A stretch of 64,000 nucleotides of DNA from Maea johnstoni (lineage: Eukaryota; Annelida; Polychaeta; Spionida; Magelonidae). The notes under the pieces are model-generated. The model was given only the letters and a program-made list of their open reading frames with translations, was not told the DNA's origin and ran no database searches. Below, piece after piece: positions 48,462 through 59,300 of this stretch (positions are counted from its first letter, which is position 1; each line of letters begins with the position of its first letter). Where the stretch lies: positions 3,774,817 through 3,838,816 of the forward strand of contig OZ012700.1 of NCBI GenBank assembly GCA_963942565.1, written 5' to 3'. Position numbers and translations under genes: made by a program.

Positions 48462-51400
48462 GTAAGGGACAGCCTTTTGGTTGTTTGTCCATATCTTGCA
48501 TTCAGGAATGGTTTACTTCTTGCATGCTTAGTAAGATGATCTTTTGTTCCAACTTTTGATACCATTAGACATTTAGAAAGTTCAGAAAAATGACCGCATT
48601 AACCCACTGCTTCCACACTGACTAAAAGATAATACTACACGTTGTGCGTGGTACAACAACATCTCTAGATTATTGTTGTGACAAAAAAGGTAAAGTTATG
48701 ATTCTACCAACGTGATGGCGATAAGAATATCTACCGAAATGAAATGTAAACTATCATAATTTCTTGATAATCAATTCACATAGAACTTATACAATGATGA
48801 ACTAAAGAGAATAAAAAGATTTGCCATTCATTAACGAGAACGTTACTGACCACATGACTAATGATTAGTATGTAGATTCTTTGTGATTATTGAAACATGG
48901 TGACTTTACAAAAACCAGCCCAAAGCCTCAATGAATAGGAACATTGATCTAATCAGGAATGTTTATTAATATACGTCCCTGATTTAATGAACACCTTAAT
49001 ACGTGGCACGCATTGGTTTAGCACGTAAGTGTTCTCCTTATCATGTAAACCGTAGTTAAACAGTAAAACATATTCACCTTATTTCAGGTACTGATTGTAA
49101 GGCTGTGGACTTGAACAAACCCTATTTATTGATAAACAACCCCATGCAAGATAGTAAAATGTGCAGTATCAGGGGAGTTATGATGGTAGTAGGTGAAACT
49201 TGTGTTGACATAACAGCTGTGGTTGATCATTTTCCAGTAGAAGATAGCCCCAACAGGCAAGTATAGAAATACATAGATTCTCGAGTATCCGACCTCCTCT
49301 TATACCAATTCTATCGTGTCGTTTATTCATTGACCATAAAATTCATCACGAAATGTACATTACAAATATGATCTAAAACTTAGCTCAAGCCCTGATCAGA
49401 TGTGCTCAAGAACTTGTGCTTGGAACCCTGGGTTCATTTGTATTTCATATCATGGTTCATACTTACTGTGTCGTTCTGATATACAAAAAAGAAACACTCT
49501 ATGTCTAAGTCCCCTTGTTAAAGCGTGTGGAGAAACCCCTTTTCAAAATTGTCAGAGAGCCAGGCTAAGTTTTAAAAAATTGCGAAAAAGAGCTATGCTA
49601 GTTTTAAGCTCATAAGTTTCCTTGACCTCCTTGCTGAGGACTGCGCGGATAAAGAGGGTGTGTCTTTTCAGGTGCTGTGACCAGTATTGGAGCCGCGGGG
49701 GAAATGCATCTAACAACAGTACAGTTCTCTCCATTCTGGGGGCGCAGTGTGAGTTCTTTGGGACCATGGCAATGACGCATGAGATAGGGTAAGCTTATTC
49801 TTTTCAAATAAATGTTATAATATATGATGTATTATATTATATAGAAACTTGAATAAAAAACAGTTCATTTATGAACGAATTACAAAAGAAAATAAATGTT
49901 ATAAAAATGATTTACAAAAGCAGAATTAATAACTGAAGGGAGCACGATCTTCAAAACTACAGAACCTGATAAAAAACACATAAGATTCACTGAATATGAT
50001 ATTGCAACAATTCAAAACAGGATAAAAGGACGCACTAGAAAGGGCAAGATCATTGTTTTCAAGTGAATGTTAGAAAACTGATTTACAAAAACAGAATTAA
50101 TAACGGAAGGAAGTGCGATCTTCAAAACTACAGAATATGATAAACACTCACATACGATTCACTGAATATAATACTAGTATTACAACAATTCAAAACTGGA
50201 TAAAAGGGCGCATGAGATAGGGTTTATTCTTTTCAAGTGAATGGTAGAAAATGATTTACAAAAACAAGTAACGCAAATGAGTGCGATCTTCAAAACCACC
50301 GAATCTGGTAAACAATCACATACAATTCAATGAATATGATATTACAACAGTTCAAAACTGGATAAAAGGACGCATGCGATAGGGTTAGTTTATCCTTTCC
50401 AAGTGAATGATAGAAAATGATTTACAAAAAACAGAAGTAACGTAAGGAGCACGATCTTCAAAACCACAGAATCTGGTAAACAATCACATACAATTCACTG
50501 AATACTAGTATGATATAGCAACAATTCAAAGAAGTATAAACAAAAATGTATCTTGGCATAGTCGCAATAGACTAAGTATATTCCTATCTATATGGCACAT
50601 TATACAACTAATGGCTTTATGGACCAGCCGTTGTGAAAAACATTATTTGCATTTACCTACCAGATTTACTTACTTAAAAGTTGCTTCACTTCCTAATGAA
50701 TTATCATCTGAATTCTGTCAGTAAAATTCCATTGAGGAAGAGAAGTTACTTTCCCTTGGTTTTCGTATTTAATTGAAACACCTTTGTTTTATTTTTATGC
50801 TAATTCCCTTATTATGTTTGGATTTAAATGAATTTCTTTATAAAATAGATTACAGTCGATAAAGTTCCATCAACAAATCAATATATCAATGTAAGATTTC
50901 GGCAAGTAATCAACTCTACCATACACAGTTCAACTGTAATGTGTATCAACTTCCGGGTTTTGATATTTTTTGTGAAAAAGTGTGATGTTTTAGTTTTCTG
51001 AAGGAAGACTTCGCAAAGTATGGCATCAGCATAGAGAATTGTGTGTTTCACGAAGGCTGCTCCAGTCCTATATCCATATGTCTAGTCAATCAAACCAACG
51101 GCTCAAGGACAATTGTACATTCAAACAAGTAAGTCACTACTGTGTTTAGGGAACATACAGTGCCGACATTTAATTCCTGGGTTATGGCATTGGTTGTAGG
51201 GGGATAACTAAAGAACCCTCCTTACATGGATATTTTTTCAACTTGTTTAATCAAAGTTCCAACATCCTACCAACTCTTTTAAACCTGAGATGGTGTCTGA
51301 ATCTATGGTGTATGCTACTGACATTACTTCAGGCTTAAAACAAATTCGCAAAATATTTACAGGGTAGTTATAGGATGAGTTATGTTAAAAAACATTCCCT

Positions 51401-54400
51401 TCCAATTCATCCACTATTTGCTTTTGTCACACACAGAGAACTAAATATATTGTATATTGAGCTGAATTGAATTGAATTGAATTGAATTGAATTGAATTGA
51501 ATTGAATATTTATTGGCTGTAACATATAGTTACAAAAAATCATACAATTACAAATAGTATAACGCTGCTAATGCAACCTGTAATACATACTAACACTTTA
51601 CTGCATCACCTTACCAAAGGAGAATAAGAGCGTTCCATGTCCACTAAGAGGAATAATCAGCAAATTGCCAATTTGATGTTGGTGTATTACTTTGCCCCCC
51701 CCCCACAAAAGAAGGAAAAAATGAAAAAAATCTATATATACCTATAATACATTGGACGATGATATGATTTATTTATCTCAAAGCTAAATACACACCCCTT
51801 AATCCTTCCAGTGCTGAGGCTACTTTCGTCCAAAGGACACGTTCGCAAATACTTTTTTAACCATCTAATCCCTGTCATGTTGGTATTCATTAGATGGCGC
51901 TCTCTCTCTTCCTCTGAGTACACTCAGATGAATACCCATGTGCTCGGGATTCAGATTTTTAAAGGTTTCTTGTATCATTTTGTATTGGCCAAATAAACCA
52001 CCAGCAGCGTCAAGGGTTAAATGTTATGGTAGGTTGTAAAGAAAAAATGACACTTTTTGGGACGTACACCTTTACACGAATCTCACAAACACATTGATAT
52101 CAACTATTCATTGTTTGTTGTATTTGTTACCATTCAATTTTAGTAAAAACGACAAATGTATTCTTGTATTTCAGAAACTTGCCTGAATTAACATATGCTG
52201 ACTTCAAGAAACTCGATCTCTCGAAGTACAAATGGATCCATTTTGAGGTATATCTTATTCTACATGACTGTTGCAGTATTCATGTTCATTCCCTTACTTT
52301 CACTTTATCGCTTGTCACCTCTTTTCACACATTATCTTATCATTTTTAGCATTTTAATCCTTTTAATCCATAACTAATCAGTACTTTCGTGTTGAAAAAG
52401 TGATGCATAGACTGTACGTTGTGTACTTAACTTTTATCTCCTCCACTTCGGTGTACATACGTCCTACTCTGTGTGTGTATGAGCGACTGCCCGCCGTGTT
52501 TCACCACCACACAATGTCCGGTACTCTAATCACGCTTTGGACATGTGAGACAGTTGCCAGTGAAAGGCAGTTGGTCGATTGTGTTTCCGAGGGTACTGAT
52601 TTCCCTCCGCTACTAACAACATATTCTTAACCAATTTGCACCTGACTGAAGTGTATGTCAACTTCATAACTCTTCAAATCTTCAAATACTAGTATAGCAT
52701 ATTACTTGGAAAATATTTGAAGAGGGATTGTTTAACACAACAGGAACTAAAACTTTCAGTAAATTTGTTTTCAAGTATTGCTTTTGTAATTCGAGAATCT
52801 TAATATTTGTCAGACTATCTGTACCACTCCATGGATCCAGAAGTGAAAGAGTCAACAGTTCTCTCTAGAATAGCAGAAAAAAGTGACTAATATTGCAACC
52901 CCACACCATCCCACACAGCCTATTAACCCTTCCAATGCTGAGGCTACTTTCGTCCCAAGTAGAAGGATGGAAGGATAGTTGAAAACCATCAAAACCCTGC
53001 CACGTTGGAATTAATTAGATGGCCCTCACTGCACTGAGTGCTCTCACATGAGTACCCATGTGCCAAGGGTTTTAGTCATTTTTCAGGGTTTTTTGCATTT
53101 TTTTGTATTGGCAAAATTATTAGCCACCAGCAGCATAAGGGTTATTCACACAGACCCCTTTTAAGAGAAAACGTCTATATGTATACCTTTTGTATTTTGA
53201 ATACAGTCAATAAAGAATATATATACAGGGCTCTACTGTTTACAGGCTGCACCATATTCCACTACATCAATTTCAATATTATTAGTGTTATCAATATTCG
53301 CTTACTTGTTTTCCTGCACGAATCCCGCGAATACAAATGGCAAGCGAAACAAAAGGTGTTCACGATATATGACTTTAATCATGAAGTAATAAAGTATCAG
53401 TTACATGATCTTGTCAAACCTTGTTACCCTCTATATTAAAAACACATTTTCAGGAGAAGTCACTGGTTTCTGCTGACTCTTCTCCAGTCATTTTAGTTAT
53501 GCTTGAAATGAGATGAAGAACCAGCTCTTAACATTTCCCAACAAAAGTATTACATTACAACAGTTATCAAACCTTTAATAGATAGATAAAAATAGTATAC
53601 CACTAACTAACTTCAAATGTGTTTTTATATCGTGACATACGCAAAGTAAATAATTTTCGAAAATGTGACCCAATCACGATCGACGAATGACAAATGCGGG
53701 ACTGTGCTCTATTAATAGCCATGAGCGGCGATTAAACAAGATGCAAATACACCCACAGAGGTGTAAAAGGTACCTAATTCGGTAATGTGACAAAATTATG
53801 AATATTTCTTTCAATAGAAATATTCTGAACTATTTACAATTTCGATAAAGTTAAAGTTGAACAGTTTTATTCAATCAAATAACTTGCAAAAGTTAATTAG
53901 GTCAACTACTCTAAGCACATTACTGTACTCCAATCTACCTATATAAGTAGCATCATTGGCAATATTAGGGCAAGCACAACCGATGGTTGTTGCGCTTCCC
54001 TGGTCTCCCTTCCGATACGTCATCAGATCGGGAGAGCGGGGGGATTGCTAATTTTGAGTGAGGGTGTGTCGGTGGTTCGTCCCGATACCCTCCACTGACC
54101 TTGACCGTGGCCTGCCGTCTGGACCACGGCGTTGCCAATGACTGCTAGCCGTCTCTCGTCCCTGTCCGAAATTTGAGTCCCTGCTGGGGCATGAAAGATT
54201 GATGCCTTTGACATAAGACCAAGCCGGGGATTGGTTTCCCTATATATCATCCATACCTAATTACATGCGCCCTAGCAGCAACTTGGCAGAAAAACTGACC
54301 AAAAATGAAAATTCCAAATTTAGGTTTTAGCGTGTTCCTGCGCGGCAGCGTAAGCAGGGTGTACCAACTGCAAGATCGCAGTTCGTGTAGAATGCGATCC

Positions 54401-57400
54401 CTTCACTATTCTACCCTCGAGTATACTCGTAGTTTCATTAAAATAATTGCCAAACGAAAAAAAAAAAGATTTTTCTAATTCCTCCACCTCTTACAACTGC
54501 CGAAATACGCCCTAGCCGCAATTTGGCTGAAAAAACTGACAAAAAATGAAAATTCCAAATTCTGGTCTCAACGTGTTCCTGAGCGGCAGCACAGGCAGGG
54601 TCTACCAACTGCAAGTTCGCAGTTCGAGCAGAATGCGATACCTTCACTATTCTACCCTCGAGAATACTCGTAGTTTCATTAAAAGAATTGCCAAACGAAA
54701 AAAAACCAGATTTCCCTAATTCCTCCACCTGTTACAGCTGCCGAAATAAGCCCTAGCCGCAATTTGGCAGAAAAAACTGACAAAAAATGAAATTCCAAAT
54801 TCTGGTCTCAACGTGTTCCTGAGCGGCAGCACAGGCAGGGTCTACCAACTGCAAGATCGTAGTCCGTGTACAATGCGGTACCTTCACTACCCTACCCTCG
54901 AGAATACTCGTAGTTTCATTAAAAGAATTGCCAAACGAAAGAAAAAGGATTTCTCTAATTCCTCCACCTGTTACAACTGCCGAAATACGCCCTAGCCGCA
55001 ATTTGGCAGAAAAAAATGACGAAAAATGAAAATTCCAAATTCTGGTCTCAACGTGCACAGGCAGGGTCTACCAACTGCAAGATCGTAGTTCGTGTAGAAT
55101 GCGATACCTTCACCACCCTACCCTCGAGAATACTCGTAGCGTTATGAAATTACGAACAAGACAGGGTTGAGTTTAGATCCCAGTCAGATTTGAGCGTTCC
55201 CGGCATGCTTTGCGGTATTAGATATCCGCGGGAAGGTCAAAGCTCATATAAAGCTACACTTAGTTTCATAATGGCATATAAAAGACAATATTGACAAACA
55301 AACAAATTTACTTTATATGTTTGGCCATATTATTCATTTTGAAATGAAGTCTTTTTAATCCAATTTTTGAAAAACAAGTCACATAGTTTTAGCATCTGCG
55401 TTACACCGGCTCGGTATTCCGCGACTGCTCCGACGTGCATTGTCGAGCACGTTTGTGGTGAAAGATCTAAACAAAAACGAAAGGAATATTTTCCAAACTT
55501 CTGTGAACAATATATGCGTATATATCGCTGCCAAAGATAATATTTGAGTTTAATCGCAAAATGTATCTGAAAGGACTAGGTAGAACTACATCGAGGACAT
55601 GGCGGGCACCCATATTGACAGTGACGTCACTAGACTGCAAAGCATGCCGGGAACGCTCAAATCTGACTGGGATCTAAACTCAACCGATGCGAAGACGCCC
55701 AAGATAGAACTAGAATTAATCATGAGTGATGTTGCAATCAGATATCTAGGTGCTCTGATCTTTTTGGTCAATTTGAAATATTTCATGGTAACTATCTGCA
55801 GGACGGGTACTTTCCAGTTAAGTACAAATTTATAAATCAATAGTTGTTTTGTTTTTATTTTTGCATTTGCACCATTTGAAATTCGCCCAAAGTATGCCTT
55901 TATTAGGCAGATAGTACATGAACCTGGATGGTAGGGCCTTTTTGTGACTACTGTGAAAGGTTTGACATGTCCAGAACATTATGTTTGATTGTTAACCCAC
56001 ATTAACCACCTGCATTAACCAATGATTAAGATAATTGGTTTCGCATCGTTTTTCTAGGGTTGTCCTGCCACTGAAGAATCAGTGATATTAATATTTCATA
56101 TTTTCCTTTGAATATAACTCCATTCTCTGAGTGCAATTTAACTGCCAGCAGACTCCCCGCAGGGCTTGTTTTATACAAAAGGCTATCGCTTAAACCAATT
56201 TGATTCATTTTTTTCTCTGGTGGTATTTTACAGGGCCGCACGTCTGCTGAGGAGATTGCTCTGATGTTAGGACATATAGATACATACAACCAGAGTTTAG
56301 CTGACCTGAATGACCGTATAAGGACATCGGTAGAATTAGAGAAAACTAGGGAAGTTTTAAGTAAGTATAACCACAATAAACCATTCTGTCAACGTTAAAT
56401 AGTTTATGGATCATATCTCTGTTTCTTTTTATTTTCCTAGAATGTTCAGATAATCATTGTATCTATTAAGATACTTTTTTGAAAATATATACCAACGACT
56501 ATGCTATACTTTCTTTTTACTGTTGTAACGACTACTGTAAATTTGGAAAAGATTGCGTTAGTTTAATTTTTGCGTTTTTGAGCGTTTAGCCTCGGACGCA
56601 AAATTAAAATTCGCAATGATTAGTACTGCCACTATAAGTGTATAGCTGGCACTCCATGTTGCGGCCAATTCGCAAAGTTAAAAAACGCAAAAATCGTTTT
56701 TTCTTTTGTGAATCTGCAGTTTACTATACTTTTTATTTTTGTAAGTGTATGTTTAACCCATCAACACTTAAGAGTTCTTCCAAGAATTGACGTCTGGATC
56801 TATGATACTTTTTGCAAACTGTCTTACAAAATGTTTAAAGGAATCGTGTTAGTAATGTTCTGATTAACATTTCTCAATCAAATGTTTTTCTATGTTTACA
56901 TGCGTTTGCCTGCAAGATTTCATCAAAATTATCAGGCTGCTTTTGGCCGCTGTGAGCATTAATGGGGTTTAAACTAGAACGATCTACCAGCTTCTGTGAA
57001 TTAACCACCATCTGTCTCTGGGGTACACACATGGAGTGGCTATTTAGGATTACAGAATGAATAAATGAGGGTTTAAAGGTACATCGGCACACAAAGGCCA
57101 TTCAGTGCCATGATATATTACCAAAAAGTGGTCCTTTGTCATTGTTGAAAAACATTTTCTCCATATCAAATTTCCCCAAAACATGGTCGCTTTAAACATG
57201 CATTAATTTTGGGTATCAAATATTAACGGATGTGCTTAAAAGCCAGCATAATTAGAGTTACTAGTATTCGGAGGGAAAATATCAAACCCTTTTTTCAATT
57301 TTGACTTTGTTCAAAAGTTGTGGAATCTGAAAGTTGAAAAATGCATCTCTTTTCATTTCCTACAATGAACGAAAGAAATAGTTATAAAATTTGAACAGAG

Positions 57401-59044
57401 TCATAAGTTTGGAAAATATGCGAAATTTGAAGATCCTCGTCCATAATTGTAAGTAGAAGCTCCGTTTGAAAACACCATGCATGTTTTTCAGTTTTTTACC
57501 CCCAAAATCTTAACAGTTTCTCTTAAAATTATTTTCAGATATCATTTTATTTGATAAGTTTTGTTAAAAGTTGGCAGACCATAATTTATGTTTTGAGAAT
57601 TATGTGTCTGGAAGTCATTACCTCTAGGGGCTATGCTATTCTCACCCAATCATTTTTAGATATTGATTAAATTGTTGAGTCATCTTAAAAGCTGTCAAAG
57701 TATACGGTCACTTCAGATGTCACAGGATCTACATAACACACACAGCAAAAGTATGCATCTCATCTTCGAATCCACAATACATTAAAGACATTTAATCCCT
57801 GCACCAGTCGACCGGACGTCTGCCAGTGTCTGGATATACAAACACCCATGGATACTATGTCAAAAAATGAGACAAGCTCATCACTGTCAAACGTAGCTTG
57901 CGAATCAAAGCTAAGTTCAGTTGTGAGGTCATCCATGCACCCATGACCAAGGAAAAGGTTGGCAATTGGGCGTGCGGTCGTGCATTATGCCCACACACTC
58001 AGTGCAAGATTTAACTGTCGGCACTATACATGTATTTGACATTCGTTTTTCAGAGTGCCTGCGAGATAAGGCTGACTATGTGTTCATCAGTAAAGAATAC
58101 GCGCAATTCTGTGGCTGTGGAGACAAAGAAGAAGCTGTGGAGAAATTAAGACATTTGATTCGACCAGGGTAAGTAGTTAGGTACAAACATCTTAAGTTTC
58201 ATTGGAATCGACAGAAACATTTTCTTAAGATGGCCTATACTTGTGATTGCGTGAATATCCTGTGATGGAAAGATGGCCTATACTTGGGTTAATTTTGGCA
58301 AGCTTGTCCATTGGGGAATTGTGTCATGTTTTTCGTATGACGGTAACCTTTGGTCCATTTTTTTTTTGGAGTGCGTGAAGGGTGCCTATTGGGATTATTT
58401 GAGAACATTCTTTTTCAAATATTGACTTTGTTTCAAAGTTATGCAATCCGGAAGAAGAAAAAGGACTTTTCTGTTTGATAAAATATGTAAAATACATTAG
58501 TCTAACTTCATAAGAGTTGAACGGAGCAACATTAAAGAATGAAACAAAATTTTCCCTACAAATATGGTAAATATATTAGTCTTTGGTGCACAATTGTGTT
58601 CAGAATATTCAAAGAAATGAAGAAATTTATTTTTAAAGTGTAATACGATTCAGATTATCACGAAGTCATCGTAAATCCTTAATAATATTTGCCTTTTAAG
58701 AATATTTGCCTTTAAGAATAACTACCCTTTGAAATGTTATTCAATTCAGATTTTATCACATAGACATTATTTTTTATAGAGGGACTGTGATTTGTCCATG
58801 GGGTGAGGCCGGAGCTGTGGCGATGACGTCAGACGGTCAGAGATCCTCGTCACCCATCTTCCCACCAGAGAGAGTTATCGATACCTTGGGAGCTGGTGAT
58901 ACCTTCAATGCAGCCACCATCTTTGCCCTGAGCAATGGCCGCAGCATCCAGGATGCCATCACCTATGGCTGCCGAGTGGCGGGAGCCAAATGCGGCATGA
59001 AAGGATGGGGTTCTCTTGGTAGAGCCTTAGATAACATTGATTAG
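48370..59044 (+). CDS. KHK: Ketohexokinase (fructokinase), seven coding exons, complete
   Basis: The gene encodes ATP-dependent fructose 1-kinase of the PfkB/ribokinase family, the cytosolic enzyme that commits fructose to fructolysis. Coding exons are 48370-48461, 49672-49788, 50994-51128, 52175-52247, 56234-56360, 58054-58168 and 58780-59044. They sum to 924 nt, or 307 residues plus stop, against 298 in human KHK. All phases join without a break. Every intron is GT-AG. Family signatures are visible in order: the sugar-binding Asp in [20 protein letters not shown], the KWIHFEGR turn, [17 protein letters not shown], and the PfkB signature [12 protein letters not shown] with the catalytic Asp. 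Exon boundaries match vertebrate KHK as I remember it (for example after the EDxxxR segment and after WIHxE). An alternative first exon (49144-49256) offers a second N-terminus. A splice acceptor (ttccag) ends about 20 bp upstream of the ATG, so a 5' UTR exon probably lies further left. Introns 2 and 4 are filled with repeats. Confidence 0.95.
49144..49256 (+). CDS. KHK: KHK exon 1b, alternative first coding exon with a GC donor
   Basis: The reading frame [18 protein letters not shown] continues [19 protein letters not shown] with a split Arg. It aligns along its length with exon 1a and with human exon 1: VG, an Asp before the hydrophobic run, VD-x-[FY]-P, then EDS and Arg. It ends with 2 nt of a split codon, exactly as exon 1a does, so it can splice to exon 2 in frame. 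The donor is CAG|GCAAGT, which fits the strong consensus typical of GC-AG introns. Translation could also start at the internal Met at 49159. The frame stays open upstream to about 49051 without another Met. A ttatttcag acceptor-like site ends near 49088, so a separate 5' UTR exon is possible. Splicing exon 1a into that acceptor would shift frame and hit a stop, which argues that 1a and 1b are alternatives and not consecutive exons. Expression is not shown by the sequence. Confidence 0.72.
49672..49788 (+). CDS. KHK: KHK exon 2
   Basis: The exon follows a tcttttcag acceptor. It completes the split Arg and reads [18 protein letters not shown], then [20 protein letters not shown] with a split Gly. 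The RGGNASN motif holds the Gly-Asn residues that contact fructose in KHK. The donor is GG|GTAAGC. The last ~15 nt and the donor recur as decayed copies in the tandem array that fills the following intron. Confidence 0.94.
49775..50560 (+). repeat. ~170-bp tandem array overlapping the end of KHK exon 2
   Basis: Unit landmarks AATG(T/G)TA(T/G)AAAA...GATTTACAAAA recur at 49897, 50068, 50240 and 50408 (spacing 168-172). The unit start ACGCATGAGATAGGGT is the last 14 nt of exon 2 plus its donor at 49775. Related starts appear at 50030 (ACGCACTAGAAAGGGC), 50208 (GCGCATGAGATAGGGT) and 50370 (ACGCATGCGATAGGGT). The rest of each unit (GCACGATCTTCAAAACTACA, TTCACTGAATATGATATT) is intronic. Confidence 0.85.
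50994..51128 (+). CDS. KHK: KHK exon 3 (position of the vertebrate 3A/3C swap)
   Basis: The acceptor is gatgttttag. The exon encodes [18 protein letters not shown], then [16 protein letters not shown] and [10 protein letters not shown], with a split Lys and a GTAAGT donor. In vertebrates this exon exists as two mutually exclusive copies (3A and 3C). I found only one copy between exons 2 and 4 here. Its start (FLxxDF) recalls vertebrate 3A and its middle is about equally distant from both forms. Confidence 0.93.
51463..51508 (+). repeat. (GAATT)n microsatellite, KHK intron 3
   Basis: About nine GAATT units followed by TATTTATTGGCTGTAACATA, the start of an inverted LINE 3' tail. Confidence 0.95.
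51799..52020 (+). mobile_element. TTAA-bounded miniature element, family A, in KHK intron 3
   Basis: It runs from TTAATCCTTCCAGTGCTGAG to CAGCAGCGTCAAGGGTTAA. It lies 155 bp upstream of KHK exon 4, in sense orientation to the other plus copies. Confidence 0.75.
52175..52247 (+). CDS. KHK: KHK exon 4
   Basis: The acceptor is tgtatttcag. The exon encodes [20 protein letters not shown] and then IHFE, matching the human SLPDVSATDFEKVDL...KWIHIE stretch. It ends in phase 0 with donor GAG|GTATAT, a weaker +4 to +6 than the other donors of this gene. Intron 4, which follows, is the longest at 3986 bp and is full of repeats. Confidence 0.93.
52483..52575 (+). mobile_element. tRNA-derived SINE, decayed
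   Basis: GAGCGACTGCCCGCCGTGTTT, TCACCACCACACAATGTCCG and GAGACAGTTGCCAGTGAAAG follow the SINE order, in KHK intron 4 just after exon 4. Confidence 0.45.
52923..53145 (+). mobile_element. TTAA-bounded miniature element, family A, in KHK intron 4
   Basis: It runs from TTAACCCTTCCAATGCTGAG to CAGCAGCATAAGGGTTAT. The last A of the right TTAA is changed. It is otherwise complete. Confidence 0.75.
54060..54245 (+). mobile_element. tRNA-derived SINE
   Basis: TCTGGACCACGGCGTTGCCA, GACTGCTAGCCGTCTCTCGT, B-box-like AATTTGAGTCC and body ATGCCTTTGACATAAGACC. It lies directly upstream of the 240-bp array. Confidence 0.55.
54290..55140 (+). repeat. 240-bp tandem array, 3.5 copies, KHK intron 4
   Basis: The landmark ATTCCAAATT occurs at 54311, 54552, 54792 and 55032, with spacing 240-241. 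Each unit carries GGCAGCACAGGCAGGGTCTA, CCTACCCTCGAGAATACTCG, an A-rich tract, and CCGCAATTTGGCAGAAAA. Copies differ by a few percent. The last copy ends about 25 bp before the 49-bp inverted repeat element. Confidence 0.9.
55165..55685. mobile_element. Element with 49-bp perfect terminal inverted repeats, KHK intron 4
   Basis: Left arm 55165-55213 (GGTTGAGTTTAGATCCCAGT onward, through GTTCCCGGCATGCTTTGC) and right arm 55637-55685 are perfect inverted copies over 49 bp. The 521-bp element contains a smaller hairpin near 55420-55450 and a GTGACGTCAC palindrome just inside the right arm (55620-55629). There is no coding capacity and the flanks show no obvious duplication. Confidence 0.75.
56234..56360 (+). 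CDS. KHK: KHK exon 5
   Basis: The acceptor is tattttacag. The exon encodes [20 protein letters not shown], then [20 protein letters not shown] and VL. It corresponds to human GRNASEQVKMLQRIDAHN and the RVSVEVEKPREEL segment, including the strand carrying the conserved SVE(L/V)EK. It ends after the first base of a Lys codon with donor A|GTAAGT. Confidence 0.93.
56534..56720. mobile_element. Miniature element with CTGTAAATTCGGAAAAGATTG ends, KHK intron 5
   Basis: It starts CTGTAAATTTGGAAAAGATT and ends TTTTGTGAATCTGCAG (inverted). The interior GCCTCGGACGCAAAATTAAA and GGCACTCCATGTTGCGGCCA matches the copy at 59057. TA stands at the left end, as in mariner-like elements; the right TA is not intact. 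Confidence 0.65.
56753..56972 (-). mobile_element. TTAA-bounded miniature element, family B, in KHK intron 5
   Basis: Minus-oriented copy from TTAACCCATCAACACTTAAG to GAGCATTAATGGGGTTTAA. Complete. A partial family B copy also lies at 665-850, ending AGGCATGAAAAGGTTAA. Confidence 0.68.
57780..58030. mobile_element. R-family inverted-repeat element, uninterrupted copy in KHK intron 5
   Basis: The left end reads ATTAAAGACATTTAATCCCT and the right end AAGATTTAACTGTCGGCACT, an imperfect inverted pair built on CCGACATTTAATTCCTGCA. The interior contains CCAGTCGACCGGACGTCTG and ACGTAGCTTGCGAATCAAAG. A stub of the same end lies at 51160-51180. The superfamily is not clear. Confidence 0.5.
58054..58168 (+). 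CDS. KHK: KHK exon 6
   Basis: The acceptor is tcgtttttcag. The exon encodes [18 protein letters not shown], then [19 protein letters not shown] with a split Gly. It matches human [20 protein letters not shown] and the following EEALRGL helix. The donor is GG|GTAAGT. The R-family repeat at 57780-58030 ends only about 25 bp upstream of the acceptor. Confidence 0.93.
58780..59044 (+). CDS. KHK: KHK exon 7 (terminal, catalytic)
   Basis: The acceptor is attttttatag. The exon encodes [20 protein letters not shown] at the nucleotide-binding edge, then [19 protein letters not shown], the PfkB signature 2 with anion-hole GAGD and the catalytic Asp, then [20 protein letters not shown] and [12 protein letters not shown] up to the TAG stop. 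In vertebrates the same coding region is split over two exons, as I recall; here it is one. The tail after KGWG is about ten residues longer than in human. Confidence 0.95.
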
Positions 59045-59056
59045 GAAAATGGGTGT

Positions 59057-59300
59057 ACTGTGAATTCGGAAAAGATTGCGTTAGTTTAATTTTTGCGTGT
59101 TTTTTTTTGCGTTTAGCCTCGGACGCACAATTAAAATTCGCAATGATAAGTGCTGCCACTTAAAGTGTTTAGCTGGCACTTCATGTTGTGGCCAATTTGC
59201 AATGTTAAAAAACCCCAAAATCGATTTTCTGTAAATTCACAAAGCTACGATTTTCTGTAAATTCGCAAAAGTTACTCTACACAATCTTTTGCGAATCTAC
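59057..59300. mobile_element. Miniature element with CTGTAAATTCGGAAAAGATTG ends, just after KHK
   Basis: It starts CTGTGAATTCGGAAAAGATT and ends ATCTTTTGCGAATCTACAG, a long inverted pair, with TA on both sides (mariner-like target choice). It begins about 12 bp past the KHK stop codon, so it forms part of the KHK 3' UTR if transcription continues. An internal partial duplication of the right end is seen (TTTTCTGTAAATTCGCAAA). Confidence 0.7.

Noticed and set aside
49129-49672. Exon 1b as a cassette exon between exons 1a and 2
   Set aside because: Joining exon 1a (2 nt overhang) to the acceptor-like site near 49088 gives an immediate stop, so an alternative first exon fits better.
53038-53439. 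133-codon open frame on the plus strand
   Set aside because: Its first third lies in a TTAA family A element and the rest has no protein-like pattern or splice context. It sits within KHK intron 4.
56026-56376. 116-codon minus-strand frame
   Set aside because: It is the shadow of KHK exon 5 on the other strand.
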